Shown: one piece after another, positions 10,277 to 17,872 of the stretch
Layout of the letters: each line of letters starts with the position of its first letter
How positions within the stretch are numbered: position 1 is the first letter of the stretch
Assembly: GCA_903871235.1 (NCBI GenBank)
Contig: CAIQGA010000150.1
Location: forward strand, 1-32,821
Direction of reading: 5' to 3'
Origin: an uncultured Chlorobiaceae bacterium
Lineage (GTDB): Bacteria; Bacteroidota; Chlorobiia; Chlorobiales; Chlorobiaceae
DNA: 32,821 nucleotides
Notes under the pieces: generated by a model
Databases searched by the model: none
What the model was told of the DNA's origin: nothing
Seen by the model: only the letters and a program-made list of their open reading frames with translations
Program-made: the position numbers and the translations under genes

Positions 10277-10426
10277 GTCTGGACAACAAAAAAACAGACC
10301 ACCGAATTTAAGTCAGAAAGCAGAAAAAGAGAGGAACACCAGCCGATAACCGTACAACTGGCGCAAGAGATCAATTTATAAAAAAAAACAACATAATAAC
10401 AAGAAGAGCGCTCATAAAAAATGAAG

Positions 10427-11068
10427 TTATGCAATTCCGTGTATTTTTTTATAGGCAGCCCAGTTCTGTTTCAAGGCAAGAAAAGCCTTGAAATCTTTCT
10501 GAAGCAGGAAGGGATTGGCAGCTCGCTCTGCACTGATGGAGGAGGTGGGTGACTGGCCGTAATCGTGCCCTGGATAGACACTTGTCTCTGGAGGAAGCAG
10601 CATGAGTTTGCGGTGCAGAGAGTTGTATTCATCAAGCGCCTCCTCTTCAGTGCCAGTGCCCCCCACCTTTCCCGTAAAAAGGGTGTCACCGGTAAAAAGA
10701 GCATCGCCGACATAAATGCAGAGAGAATCCCTCGTATGCCCGGGCGTATGGAGAATGCGGGCCACAAGAGCACCAAGAGGAAAAAGAGCCCCATCTTCTA
10801 CGGTAATGCCGGTCAGTTGGCAGGTATCACCGTAGAGCAGGGGGGAAAGAGCGGTCATCAGCCTGATGGCTTCATTGCCATTGGTGTGATCGTTATGGCC
10901 ATGGGTTGAAAAGATGTAACGGATTGCAAAACCCCGCTCAGCAGCAAACCGCACAATCAAACCTGGATTGTAAGAGGCATCAATAACAAGAGCATCCTTC
11001 GAAACCTCATCGGCGACAAGGTAACCGAAGTTTCTATCGCCGCCTGTACGAAACTGTTCAACAATCAT
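10427..11068 (-). CDS. Metallo-beta-lactamase-fold hydrolase (glyoxalase II/persulfide dioxygenase-like)
   Basis: The metal-binding signature THGHNDH near residue 55, HTPGH near 109, TGDTLF near 131 and PGHDYG near 170 define a glyoxalase II-like metallohydrolase. The C-terminal segment with FLALKQNWAAYKKIHGI is typical of a prokaryotic MBL subgroup annotated as hydroxyacylglutathione hydrolase. The ATG at 11068 (MIVEQFRTGGDRN) gives 213 residues and starts 25 bases after the RND pump gene. A longer open frame to 11131 would overlap that gene and adds nothing conserved. The substrate is unknown. Co-transcription with a CsoR/CstR-type regulator makes a persulfide- or thiol-related substrate possible, but the sequence is nearer glyoxalase II than ETHE1. 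Confidence 0.85.
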   Translation of the reverse strand: MIVEQFRTGGDRNFGYLVADEVSKDALVIDASYNPGLIVRFAAERGFAIRYIFSTHGHNDHTNGNEAIRLMTALSPLLYGDTCQLTGITVEDGALFPLGALVARILHTPGHTRDSLCIYVGDALFTGDTLFTGKVGGTGTEEEALDEYNSLHRKLMLLPPETSVYPGHDYGQSPTSSISAERAANPFLLQKDFKAFLALKQNWAAYKKIHGIA

Positions 11069-11093
11069 ACTGTTTGCATCTTTTACGTTTAGC

Positions 11094-14000
11094 CTATTTT
11101 TTCTCAACAATATAATAGACAATCGGCACAACCACGAGCGTCAAAATGGTTGAAAGAACACCACCCCAAATCAGCGATATGGCAAGTCCCTGAAAAATCG
11201 GGTCAAAAAGCATGACAAGAGAGCCGATAACAACAGCGCCTGAAGTCAGAATGATCGGCTTTGTACGAACCGCAGCCGACTCTATGACCGCCCGCTTGAG
11301 ATCAGCACCTTCCGCCCTGCGGATCTGGATAAAATCAATAAGCAGTACCGAGTTGCGTACCATAATTCCCGCCAGGGCAATCATGCCAATCATGCTGGTT
11401 GCGGTAAAAAAGGCGCCGTGCACAAAATGGCCTGGGATAATGCCAACAAGGCTCAGCGGAATGGCAATCATCATGATCAGCGGAGTCTTGAACGACTGAA
11501 ACCAGCCGATAATCAAGAGATAAATGATGACAAGAACAACTGCAAAGGCGGTGCCAAGATCCCTGAAAACTTCAAAGGTAATCTGCCACTCCCCGTCCCA
11601 TTTCATGGCCAGTTTCTCGTCCGAAGCGGGGCTGGCCGTATAAAGCGGGCTGACGCTGTATCCTCCCGGAACCTTGAGCTGCTCTATTTTTTTATCCATG
11701 TTGAGCATGGCATAGACCGGACTCTCCGTCGCTCCGGCAACATCTGCCGTCACATAAACAACCCTGCGGAGATCCTTGCGGTAAATACTCTTCTCCTTAA
11801 TCTTCTCTTCAACCCTCACCAGCTCCGAAAGCGGAATCATCTCTCCAGCCCGCAGACGGGTTGTCAGGGTTCCCATACCCTGCGACTGCACAAAAAGAGT
11901 TGAAAGATCATGCAAGGAGGTTCTGTCAGACTGTGGCAGCCTTACCTGGATTGTGACAGGATCAAGCTCTTTGTCGGTATGCAGTACCCCTACATCCATG
12001 CCGGCAAGCGACATACGCAGCGTCTGGGCAATCTGTTCAGCACTCACTCCGCGGAAAGCGGCACGCTCTTTGTTGACCACCAGATCGTAAACCTTCTGGT
12101 CATCTTCAACCATCCAATCAACATCAACCACTCCAGGAGTCTCCTGAAAAACCTTTTTGACCTGCCTGGCAAGTGCAATCTGCTGCTCCTGTGATGGACC
12201 ATAAATTTCAGCAACAAGAGTGGAAAGCACCGGAGGGCCTGGAGGAATCTCAACAATCTTGGCATTGGCATTGTACCGCCTTGCAATCTGCTGCACCCCG
12301 GCCCTCACCTTTTTGGCAATATCATGGCTCTGCGCCTTGCGCTCATCTTTTGGTACAAGATTGACCTGAATATCGCCCATATTTTTTGCCTGACGCATGT
12401 AGTAATGACGCACAAGGCCGTTAAAATTGATAGGCGCATTGATACCGACATAGTATTGATAACTGCTGACTTCGGGCACGGTTTTCAGATAGGCCGAAAT
12501 CTCCTTGGTCACCCTTGCCGTCTGCTCAAGTGCGGTACCTTCTGGCATATCAACAATAACCTGAAACTCATTCTTGTTGTCAAAGGGAAGCATCTTCATC
12601 TGAACGGCCTTCATCGGCACCAGCAGAATGGCACCAACGAGCATCAGCCCGACCACCCCAAAAGCAATCCAGCGCTTGAAACTGCTCTCAATAAAGGGAG
12701 TGAGAATCGTGTTGAAGAGTCTGTAATAGCCTGTATTGGTAATGTCATACTCTTCATGATGCCCCTCCTCTGTTTTCAGAAGACGGAATGCAAGCCAGGG
12801 CGTGGCAATGAGGGCAACAAGCAGCGAAAAAATCATGGCCAGCGAAGCACCTATTGGCATCGGGCTCATGTAGGGACCCATCAGACCTGAAACAAAGACC
12901 ATCGGAAGCACGGCGGCTATAACCGTAAAGGTTGCCAGAATCGTCGGATTACCCACCTCATTGATCGCCGTAATTGCCGCCTGCAGCCTTGGCTGCCGCT
13001 TCATGGCAAAATGCCGATGAATATTCTCGGCAATAATGATCGAGTCATCAACAACAATACCAGTTACAAAAATCAGCGCAAAAAGAGTCACCCTGTTGAG
13101 TGAATAATCGAGCAGATAATAGATAAGCAGGGTAAGGGCGAAGGTAATCGGCACCGAGGCAAAAACCACCAAAGCCCCCCTCCATCCAAGAAAAAAGCCG
13201 ACCACAATCGTTACCGCAACAACTGCCACAATGAGATGCTCAAGAAGAGTAAAGACCTTGTCGGTTGCTGTTGCGCCGTAGTTCCTCGTTTCGGATACCG
13301 TCACATCGGCGGGAATAAAACCTTTCTTGAGATTATCAACCCTTGCGAGCACCTTATCAGCAAGCTTTGAAGCATCACTTCCCTGCCGCTTGGCCACCGT
13401 CAAGGTCACCGCAGGATACTCGCCCGAGGCTGAACCTTTCGGAGCCGCCGCCGCCCAGCCGAAAAAGTTGTAATTATTGACCTCTTCTGGCCCGTCCACA
13501 ACACTTGCAACATCGCGGAGGTAGACCGGTGATGCGCCGTAGATACCGATTACAATATTGGCAACATCATCGGCGCTCTCAAGAAAGCGTCCCGAACGAA
13601 CAATGAGTTCCTCATTCATCTGCTTGAAATCACCAGAAGTCATCTGAGTGTTGGACAGTTGTAACTGACGGGCAATCTGCAAGGGGCTCACATTGAACTG
13701 CCGGAGTTGTTCCTTATTGAGCACAATCTTTACCTGGCGTTTCAATCCCCCCTTTATCTCAACATCACCGATATTCTTGATTTTTTTTAGCTCATCAGCC
13801 ACCCCTACGGCAGTTTTACGAAGCTGAAAGGGATCCTTTGTCTTACTCCAGAAGGTGAGATTAAGTACCGGGACATCGTCAATCGAGACCTTTTTCAGCA
13901 ACGGGAACTGGACTCCAGGAGGCATTTTGTCCATATTTTTCATCAGGGTAGACCACAACTTGACCATGCTTTTCTCAGCATCCTCACCAACCTTGTAGCG

Positions 14001-14294
14001 TACCGTCACCACAGCAAAGTCAGGCAGGGAGGTGGAATAGACATAATCCACGCCAGGAATTTCAGTCAAGGTACGCTCAACCGGCTTGGCAACCCGTACC
14101 TCTACCTCAGCAGGAGTTGCTCCCGGATAGGGAATATAGAGGTCAACCATCGGCACCACAATCTGGGGCTCCTCCTCTCTCGGCGTCATAAATGTCGCCA
14201 TAATACCCACCAAAAGAGAGGCCACCATCAAGAGCGGTGTAATTTTCGAATTGATAAACTGTTTTGCAAGTTTACCGGCAATACCATCATTCAT
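11094..14294 (-). CDS. RND-family efflux pump, inner-membrane permease
   Basis: The 1066-residue protein has the size and repeat plan of AcrB/HAE-type RND permeases: an N-terminal helix, a large periplasmic loop with the YPGATPAEVE signature near residue 56, helices 2-6, a second loop and helices 8-12. TGIVVDDSII near residue 415 has the paired Asp of the proton relay in the form typical of HAE pumps rather than the VDGAV form of CzcA/CusA metal pumps. It overlaps the adaptor gene by eight bases and is followed by the MBL hydrolase. With TolC upstream it should form a tripartite exporter, provided the severely shortened adaptor still works. Substrate unknown. Confidence 0.95.
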   Translation of the reverse strand: MNDGIAGKLAKQFINSKITPLLMVASLLVGIMATFMTPREEEPQIVVPMVDLYIPYPGATPAEVEVRVAKPVERTLTEIPGVDYVYSTSLPDFAVVTVRYKVGEDAEKSMVKLWSTLMKNMDKMPPGVQFPLLKKVSIDDVPVLNLTFWSKTKDPFQLRKTAVGVADELKKIKNIGDVEIKGGLKRQVKIVLNKEQLRQFNVSPLQIARQLQLSNTQMTSGDFKQMNEELIVRSGRFLESADDVANIVIGIYGASPVYLRDVASVVDGPEEVNNYNFFGWAAAAPKGSASGEYPAVTLTVAKRQGSDASKLADKVLARVDNLKKGFIPADVTVSETRNYGATATDKVFTLLEHLIVAVVAVTIVVGFFLGWRGALVVFASVPITFALTLLIYYLLDYSLNRVTLFALIFVTGIVVDDSIIIAENIHRHFAMKRQPRLQAAITAINEVGNPTILATFTVIAAVLPMVFVSGLMGPYMSPMPIGASLAMIFSLLVALIATPWLAFRLLKTEEGHHEEYDITNTGYYRLFNTILTPFIESSFKRWIAFGVVGLMLVGAILLVPMKAVQMKMLPFDNKNEFQVIVDMPEGTALEQTARVTKEISAYLKTVPEVSSYQYYVGINAPINFNGLVRHYYMRQAKNMGDIQVNLVPKDERKAQSHDIAKKVRAGVQQIARRYNANAKIVEIPPGPPVLSTLVAEIYGPSQEQQIALARQVKKVFQETPGVVDVDWMVEDDQKVYDLVVNKERAAFRGVSAEQIAQTLRMSLAGMDVGVLHTDKELDPVTIQVRLPQSDRTSLHDLSTLFVQSQGMGTLTTRLRAGEMIPLSELVRVEEKIKEKSIYRKDLRRVVYVTADVAGATESPVYAMLNMDKKIEQLKVPGGYSVSPLYTASPASDEKLAMKWDGEWQITFEVFRDLGTAFAVVLVIIYLLIIGWFQSFKTPLIMMIAIPLSLVGIIPGHFVHGAFFTATSMIGMIALAGIMVRNSVLLIDFIQIRRAEGADLKRAVIESAAVRTKPIILTSGAVVIGSLVMLFDPIFQGLAISLIWGGVLSTILTLVVVPIVYYIVEKK

Positions 14295-14703
14295 GGGTTT
14301 GATCCTCCGCAGTCACACGTTTTATTACCGTTACACCTTCAACAAACGCAGGAGCAGAGACTCCCACCACAGGCTCTCCTTTATCCAGCCCGCCAAGAAC
14401 AACAACATCGCCCTGCATAGAACGCCCTGTACTGATCCATCGAACAGAGAGGCGATTATCAGCCCCGACAACGAACACTGCTGTAAGCTCCCCTTTACGG
14501 AAAATTGCCGATGCAGGCACCAGCAGCACCTCATCACCCCCTGCCTCAACCGCACTACGAACGGCAACAACACTCACGACAGCAACAGGAGAGAGCTGGC
14601 TTCGGCTTTTTATCGACTCCGGATCATGGTTGCCGCACCCTGCAAAAAACAGTGAAATGGCCAACAGAAAAGGAAAAAATTTCTTTTTTATATCCACGCT
14701 CAT
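14287..14703 (-). CDS. Internally deleted periplasmic adaptor (membrane fusion) lipoprotein
   Basis: The 138-residue product starts with a lipoprotein signal peptide (basic MSVDIKKK, hydrophobic core, lipobox FAGC with C23). It then has the usual adaptor opening VAVVSVVAV near residue 45 and jumps directly to the C-terminal membrane-proximal beta domain (VLLVPASAIFRKGE, GLDKGEPVV). RND adaptors normally have 350-400 residues. The lipoyl, alpha-hairpin and most of the beta-barrel domains, about 200 residues, are missing, yet the frame is kept. It lies between tolC (31 bases) and the RND gene (8-base overlap). It may be a decayed gene or a reduced adaptor; a pump-bridging role looks unlikely for this form. 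Confidence 0.8.
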   Translation of the reverse strand: MSVDIKKKFFPFLLAISLFFAGCGNHDPESIKSRSQLSPVAVVSVVAVRSAVEAGGDEVLLVPASAIFRKGELTAVFVVGADNRLSVRWISTGRSMQGDVVVLGGLDKGEPVVGVSAPAFVEGVTVIKRVTAEDQTHE

Positions 14704-14734
14704 AGAATTATTTCGCTTCAGTTAAAAAAGCCTC

Positions 14735-16060
14735 TCAGTTACCACGGTAATAGTCAAGCTCACTTTTCGACACACAATAATCATAGAATGCCTGGTTCAA
14801 CCTCATTTTCGAGTAGGTGTAGGCCTGCTCTCTCATCAAAAGCTCGAAGGTCATCGCCATGCCTGTCTTAAACTGCTCACCGATAAAATCAAGGCTTACC
14901 TTTGCCTCCTCAAGAGATTTGCGGGCAACAGCAATTCTTGCTTTGGCAGTTTTCAGCGACCTGAGCGACCGGTTCACCTCAGCCTGACTATTGCTCTTTG
15001 CCGCCTCATAGTTGTACATCGCCTCACGCGTCTGCGCCTTGGCCTCCTGGGTACGACCCGCCGTTGCCATACCATCATAAATATTCCACTGCATATTCAT
15101 CCCAAGCGCCCAACTGGAACCACCGCCAAAAATATTGTTACTGTGCAGGTTGGTCTGCATAAAGGCGTTCAGGCGCGGAAGTGTTGAGGCATGAACCATC
15201 TCTTCCTGACTTGCTGCTACCTGTCGAAAGGTTTCGAGTGCCTTAAGATCGGCGCGATTCTCAAGCATGTATGATTCATTTCCATCAGGCAGCAAATCAT
15301 CAACAACAAAATCACCAGTCGGCACAATGCTCACGCCCGGCTCAAGATTAAGCAGCACGGCAAGAACGTCCGTGCCATTTTTTATCTCGTCATGCAGCAG
15401 AAGCTTCTGCTCCTGAAGCTCAGCAAGCCTCACATCGGTCGAAAGCTTGTCAGATTTTGTCAACAACCCGGCACGATAGCCCTTGGCGGCATCGTTGCTG
15501 TGAGTCTGCATGGTTTTTATAGACTGTTCGACTGCCGTTATGTTTTTTCGGGCAAGAATGATCCCGTAATAGACCTTGCTGACCTGGAGGCCAATACTCT
15601 CCTCTGTGCGAAGGGCCATAAGCTCCTGTCCCTTTTTGGCGGTTAACGCCATACTCCGGCCTATTGCAGCATCAGCATTGTACAGAGGCTGCATCACCTG
15701 GAGAGAAGTATTGAAATCGTTGATAACATCAGCGTTATTAAGCTTTTCAGGCATAAAATCACTCTGCTGTACACTATTCTGCTGCAACTTGAAGACCAGC
15801 GCAGCCCCGGGATCGTTGGTCACAACCAGCGTCTCCGACAGCGTCACTTTCGGCAGATATGACTGTCGGGTCTGAACTACCCTCCCTTGAGCCTGATCGA
15901 CCCTGCTTTTGGCCGCCTTTACCGTATAATTGTTTTGACGGGCCATAGTGATGGCGTCAGAAAGAGAGAGCCGCATTGTTCTGTCTGCGGTTTTTGCCTG
16001 AAGCGGCGAGGCCAAAGCTGCAACCACACCAAAACCAATCAATGCCTTGTATATCTTCAT
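14735..16060 (-). CDS. tolC: TolC-family outer-membrane efflux protein
   Basis: The 441-residue protein has a signal peptide (MKIYKALIGFGVVAALASPLQA) and two OEP repeats of long coiled helices rich in Ala, Gln and Lys. Typical family sequences are LSLSDAITMARQNN after the signal and YNYEAAKSNSQAEVN in the second repeat. It should form the trimeric outer-membrane channel for the RND pump encoded downstream. The gene begins six bases after the CsoR-family repressor and ends 31 bases before the adaptor. It looks complete, in contrast to the adaptor. Confidence 0.92.
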   Translation of the reverse strand: MKIYKALIGFGVVAALASPLQAKTADRTMRLSLSDAITMARQNNYTVKAAKSRVDQAQGRVVQTRQSYLPKVTLSETLVVTNDPGAALVFKLQQNSVQQSDFMPEKLNNADVINDFNTSLQVMQPLYNADAAIGRSMALTAKKGQELMALRTEESIGLQVSKVYYGIILARKNITAVEQSIKTMQTHSNDAAKGYRAGLLTKSDKLSTDVRLAELQEQKLLLHDEIKNGTDVLAVLLNLEPGVSIVPTGDFVVDDLLPDGNESYMLENRADLKALETFRQVAASQEEMVHASTLPRLNAFMQTNLHSNNIFGGGSSWALGMNMQWNIYDGMATAGRTQEAKAQTREAMYNYEAAKSNSQAEVNRSLRSLKTAKARIAVARKSLEEAKVSLDFIGEQFKTGMAMTFELLMREQAYTYSKMRLNQAFYDYCVSKSELDYYRGN

Positions 16061-16066
16061 TTCTTT

Positions 16067-16318
16067 TTATTGTTTAGAGATGAGCTTCAAAATCTTTTCA
16101 ACACTTTTTGAATCATCATTACTCATGCACTCCTTGAGGTTGCGATGCAGTACCAATGAAAACGTGTTGTCCAAAGCGGCCTTTGCCGCCTGAAACTGGG
16201 TAATAATCTGTGAGCACTCCTCTTCCCTTTCAATCATCCTGACAAGTCCCTCAACCTGACCGGCAACCCTTTTCAGCCGGAGAATCACATCGCTCATGTT
16301 CCGTTCAGTTTTAATCAT
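16067..16318 (-). CDS. CsoR/RcnR/CstR-family transcriptional repressor (DUF156)
   Basis: This is a small all-helical repressor. From the ATG at 16318 (MIKTERNMSDVI) it has 83 residues, with the family core LKRVAGQVEGLVRMIE. In this numbering the sensor positions are C35, N60 and C64. Copper-sensing CsoR has Cys-His-Cys at the equivalent sites and RcnR has Cys-His-His. Loss of the His while both Cys remain is the pattern known from persulfide-sensing CstR. A later ATG at 16297 is also possible. The longer frame to 16357 runs into a likely operator and is rejected. It is the first gene of the efflux operon, six bases before tolC, and presumably autoregulates it. Confidence 0.85.
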   Translation of the reverse strand: MIKTERNMSDVILRLKRVAGQVEGLVRMIEREEECSQIITQFQAAKAALDNTFSLVLHRNLKECMSNDDSKSVEKILKLISKQ

Positions 16319-16348
16319 AAGAATCGCACAAAAAAATTGACTGATACT

Positions 16349-16379
16349 GATACCCATACCCCCTACAGGTATTCAAGAT
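16349..16379 (-). promoter_or_regulatory. Operator and promoter of the efflux operon
   Basis: ATACC (16350-16354) and GGTAT (16368-16372) are inverted arms around a C-tract (CATACCCCCTACA). This is the inverted A/T-arm plus G/C-tract form of CsoR/RcnR/FrmR-family operators. On the minus strand TTGAAT (16378-16373) lies 17-18 bases upstream of TATCAG. The operator therefore falls between likely -35 and -10 boxes, so a bound repressor would block RNA polymerase. Confidence 0.55.
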
Positions 16380-16381
16380 AT

Positions 16382-16425
16382 AAAAAAAACGAACACCCCG
16401 CAAGCACTTTTCATTGATTGCGGGG
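16382..16425 (-). terminator. Terminator of the cruB gene group
   Basis: A perfect 8-bp stem (CCCCGCAA at 16396-16403 with TTGCGGGG at 16418-16425) around a 14-base loop is followed on the minus strand, after six bases, by eight T residues at 16389-16382. It lies 27 bases after the last gene of the cruB group and separates it from the efflux operon. Confidence 0.75.
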
Positions 16426-16451
16426 CATGATGAAAAAAAACTGTTGAAAAA

Positions 16452-17111
16452 TCAACCCCGTTTTTTTCCACCCTCTACAACAAGTTCAGCCGCAGTGCAG
16501 CAAATATCAGACTGAATCTGGCAGAGCATACTTTCTGTTGCCTGTTGCATGATCTGCGACATAACGGTCTCGCTCATAAACCTCAAAATACCCTCCGGCA
16601 TAAGGTTCAAGGGAAACGAGAGTTCAAAATCAAGAGCAATATCGGTATCAAAATAGACTGATGTACGACCATCATGCTGATGCAACAAACAAATCTCAGA
16701 ACTTGCATGCCCGACAAAGGTGTTGGGAGAGATCCGTTCAACTTCCGGATGATCGCGAACCGCTTCCCAGCGAATCCGCCTTCCATCACCATTGAGATGC
16801 GCTCTATTTTTTACCCTGGACGCCAACTGCTGACCGTAACTGTCATTAAACGAAAAAACCTCCTCCAGTTGGCGAACAAAAAATACTGCCGTGATCGGAT
16901 TATTTCGGGGGTCGGCCACCTGAAAAATCCACTGAAAAATACCTTGGTCCACCAAATACTTGACATTACTACAATAAGGATTACACTTCAGCAGCTTTTC
17001 ATGATCTGAAAAATAGAGAATTGATTCATGGAAACATGAGTCAAGAACCACATGCGCTTTGCTTTTACCAACAACTTCCATTGATGTACTGAAAAAATTA
17101 AGGAACCGCAA
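16452..17111 (-). CDS. Conserved protein, SRPBCC/DUF1997-like
   Basis: The 219-residue soluble protein has no signal peptide or membrane segment. The pattern of short beta strands, a middle stretch with TFVGHASSEICLL, then DFELSFPLNLMPEGILRFMSETVMSQIM and a long C-terminal helix resembles DUF1997, an SRPBCC-like family of phototrophs. That assignment is from memory and is moderate. Several cysteines (26, 43, 47 and a CC pair near 206) stand out. It is the last of four leftward genes headed by the lycopene cyclase and ends at a terminator. A role in pigment or chlorosome handling is suggested only by context. Confidence 0.65.
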   Translation of the reverse strand: MRFLNFFSTSMEVVGKSKAHVVLDSCFHESILYFSDHEKLLKCNPYCSNVKYLVDQGIFQWIFQVADPRNNPITAVFFVRQLEEVFSFNDSYGQQLASRVKNRAHLNGDGRRIRWEAVRDHPEVERISPNTFVGHASSEICLLHQHDGRTSVYFDTDIALDFELSFPLNLMPEGILRFMSETVMSQIMQQATESMLCQIQSDICCTAAELVVEGGKKRG

Positions 17112-17165
17112 GTCCGTGAAAAGAGTTCTGAAGCTCTAAAACGCTTGTCATGGATTGAGAGTTCC

Positions 17166-17405
17166 TTATTCACTCTCTTCCGTCCTTTGCCGCATAACCT
17201 CAACCATATTTTCAGCCAAAGTGCCAGCAACCTTGTTGGCCACGTTTCCAGCCAGAAAGCCACCAAGGCCAGCAAGCAATATCCGTGGGACTCCGCGGAC
17301 AAAGAACGGAATCCCAAACGGGGAGAGAAGAAATGCCCCGCTTACAATTGCGGCTGCGGGCTTGAGAACTCCTTCCGGTAACAGGTGCTGTTGATTATCA
17401 GACAT
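17166..17405 (-). CDS. Small hydrophobic protein of the pigment block
   Basis: The 79-residue product has a polar N-terminus (MSDNQQHLLPEG), two hydrophobic segments (about residues 14-34 and 40-61, Gly/Ala-rich with GLGGFLAGNVANKVAG) and a charged C-terminal helix ending in EES. It looks membrane-associated or able to insert in a monolayer. I do not recognise the family. It sits 54 bases before the DUF1997-like gene and 81 after the Ala-rich gene, all in one direction. A chlorosome-envelope or membrane role is possible from size and setting, but there is no direct evidence. Confidence 0.65.
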   Translation of the reverse strand: MSDNQQHLLPEGVLKPAAAIVSGAFLLSPFGIPFFVRGVPRILLAGLGGFLAGNVANKVAGTLAENMVEVMRQRTEESE

Positions 17406-17486
17406 AAAAACTCTTGTTTACACTCTTGACAAGCAAGTCATCTCTACTTCATAAACGCCTTATCAAACAAAAACGAAGCCTGCGAC

Positions 17487-17846
17487 CTACTCTTTTTTAG
17501 CCGAGGCATCAATAATTTTATTGAGTGAATTAGATACCATATCGCATACCATCTCAACCATCTTCAACTGCGAGGTGCCAATATCAACCAGAGAGCAGCA
17601 ATAAACATTAAAGGCTTCAACGGTATCAATAAGAGGCTCAGATAGTGCTGAATCCTCGGCCTGCTCCGGAGCAACTGCTGCTTTAGGCAATGCGCCGCTT
17701 CCCTGTTTGGCAGCAACAGCACCACTTTGCGCCTGGGATGGCGAAGTTGTTGCTGCTTTTATGGCTGGCTCCTCTTGGGAAGAGACATCACTTTTTTTGA
17801 ACCGGGAAAAAAATCCGCCTTTTTTTTCATCTTTTACCATGATCAT
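17487..17846 (-). CDS. Small Ala-rich protein with C-terminal helical domain
   Basis: The 119-residue product has a basic N-terminus (KKGGFFSRFKK), a low-complexity Ala/Ser/Gln/Pro linker (about residues 22-65) and a compact C-terminal part (about 68-119) predicted to be one or two helices with a CC pair and Met/Val heptads. The form suggests a tether: a basic patch, a flexible linker and an oligomerising helix. Family unknown. ATGs at 17846 and 17840 are equally good. It follows the lycopene cyclase gene by 26 bases and is almost certainly co-transcribed with it. Confidence 0.65.
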   Translation of the reverse strand: MIMVKDEKKGGFFSRFKKSDVSSQEEPAIKAATTSPSQAQSGAVAAKQGSGALPKAAVAPEQAEDSALSEPLIDTVEAFNVYCCSLVDIGTSQLKMVEMVCDMVSNSLNKIIDASAKKE

Positions 17847-17872
17847 TGTGTATTTAAAGGTTTAAGAAAACA

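Noticed and set aside
16319-16357. Longer start for the CsoR-family repressor
   Set aside because: The extension runs into the likely operator and promoter, and the family core begins later.
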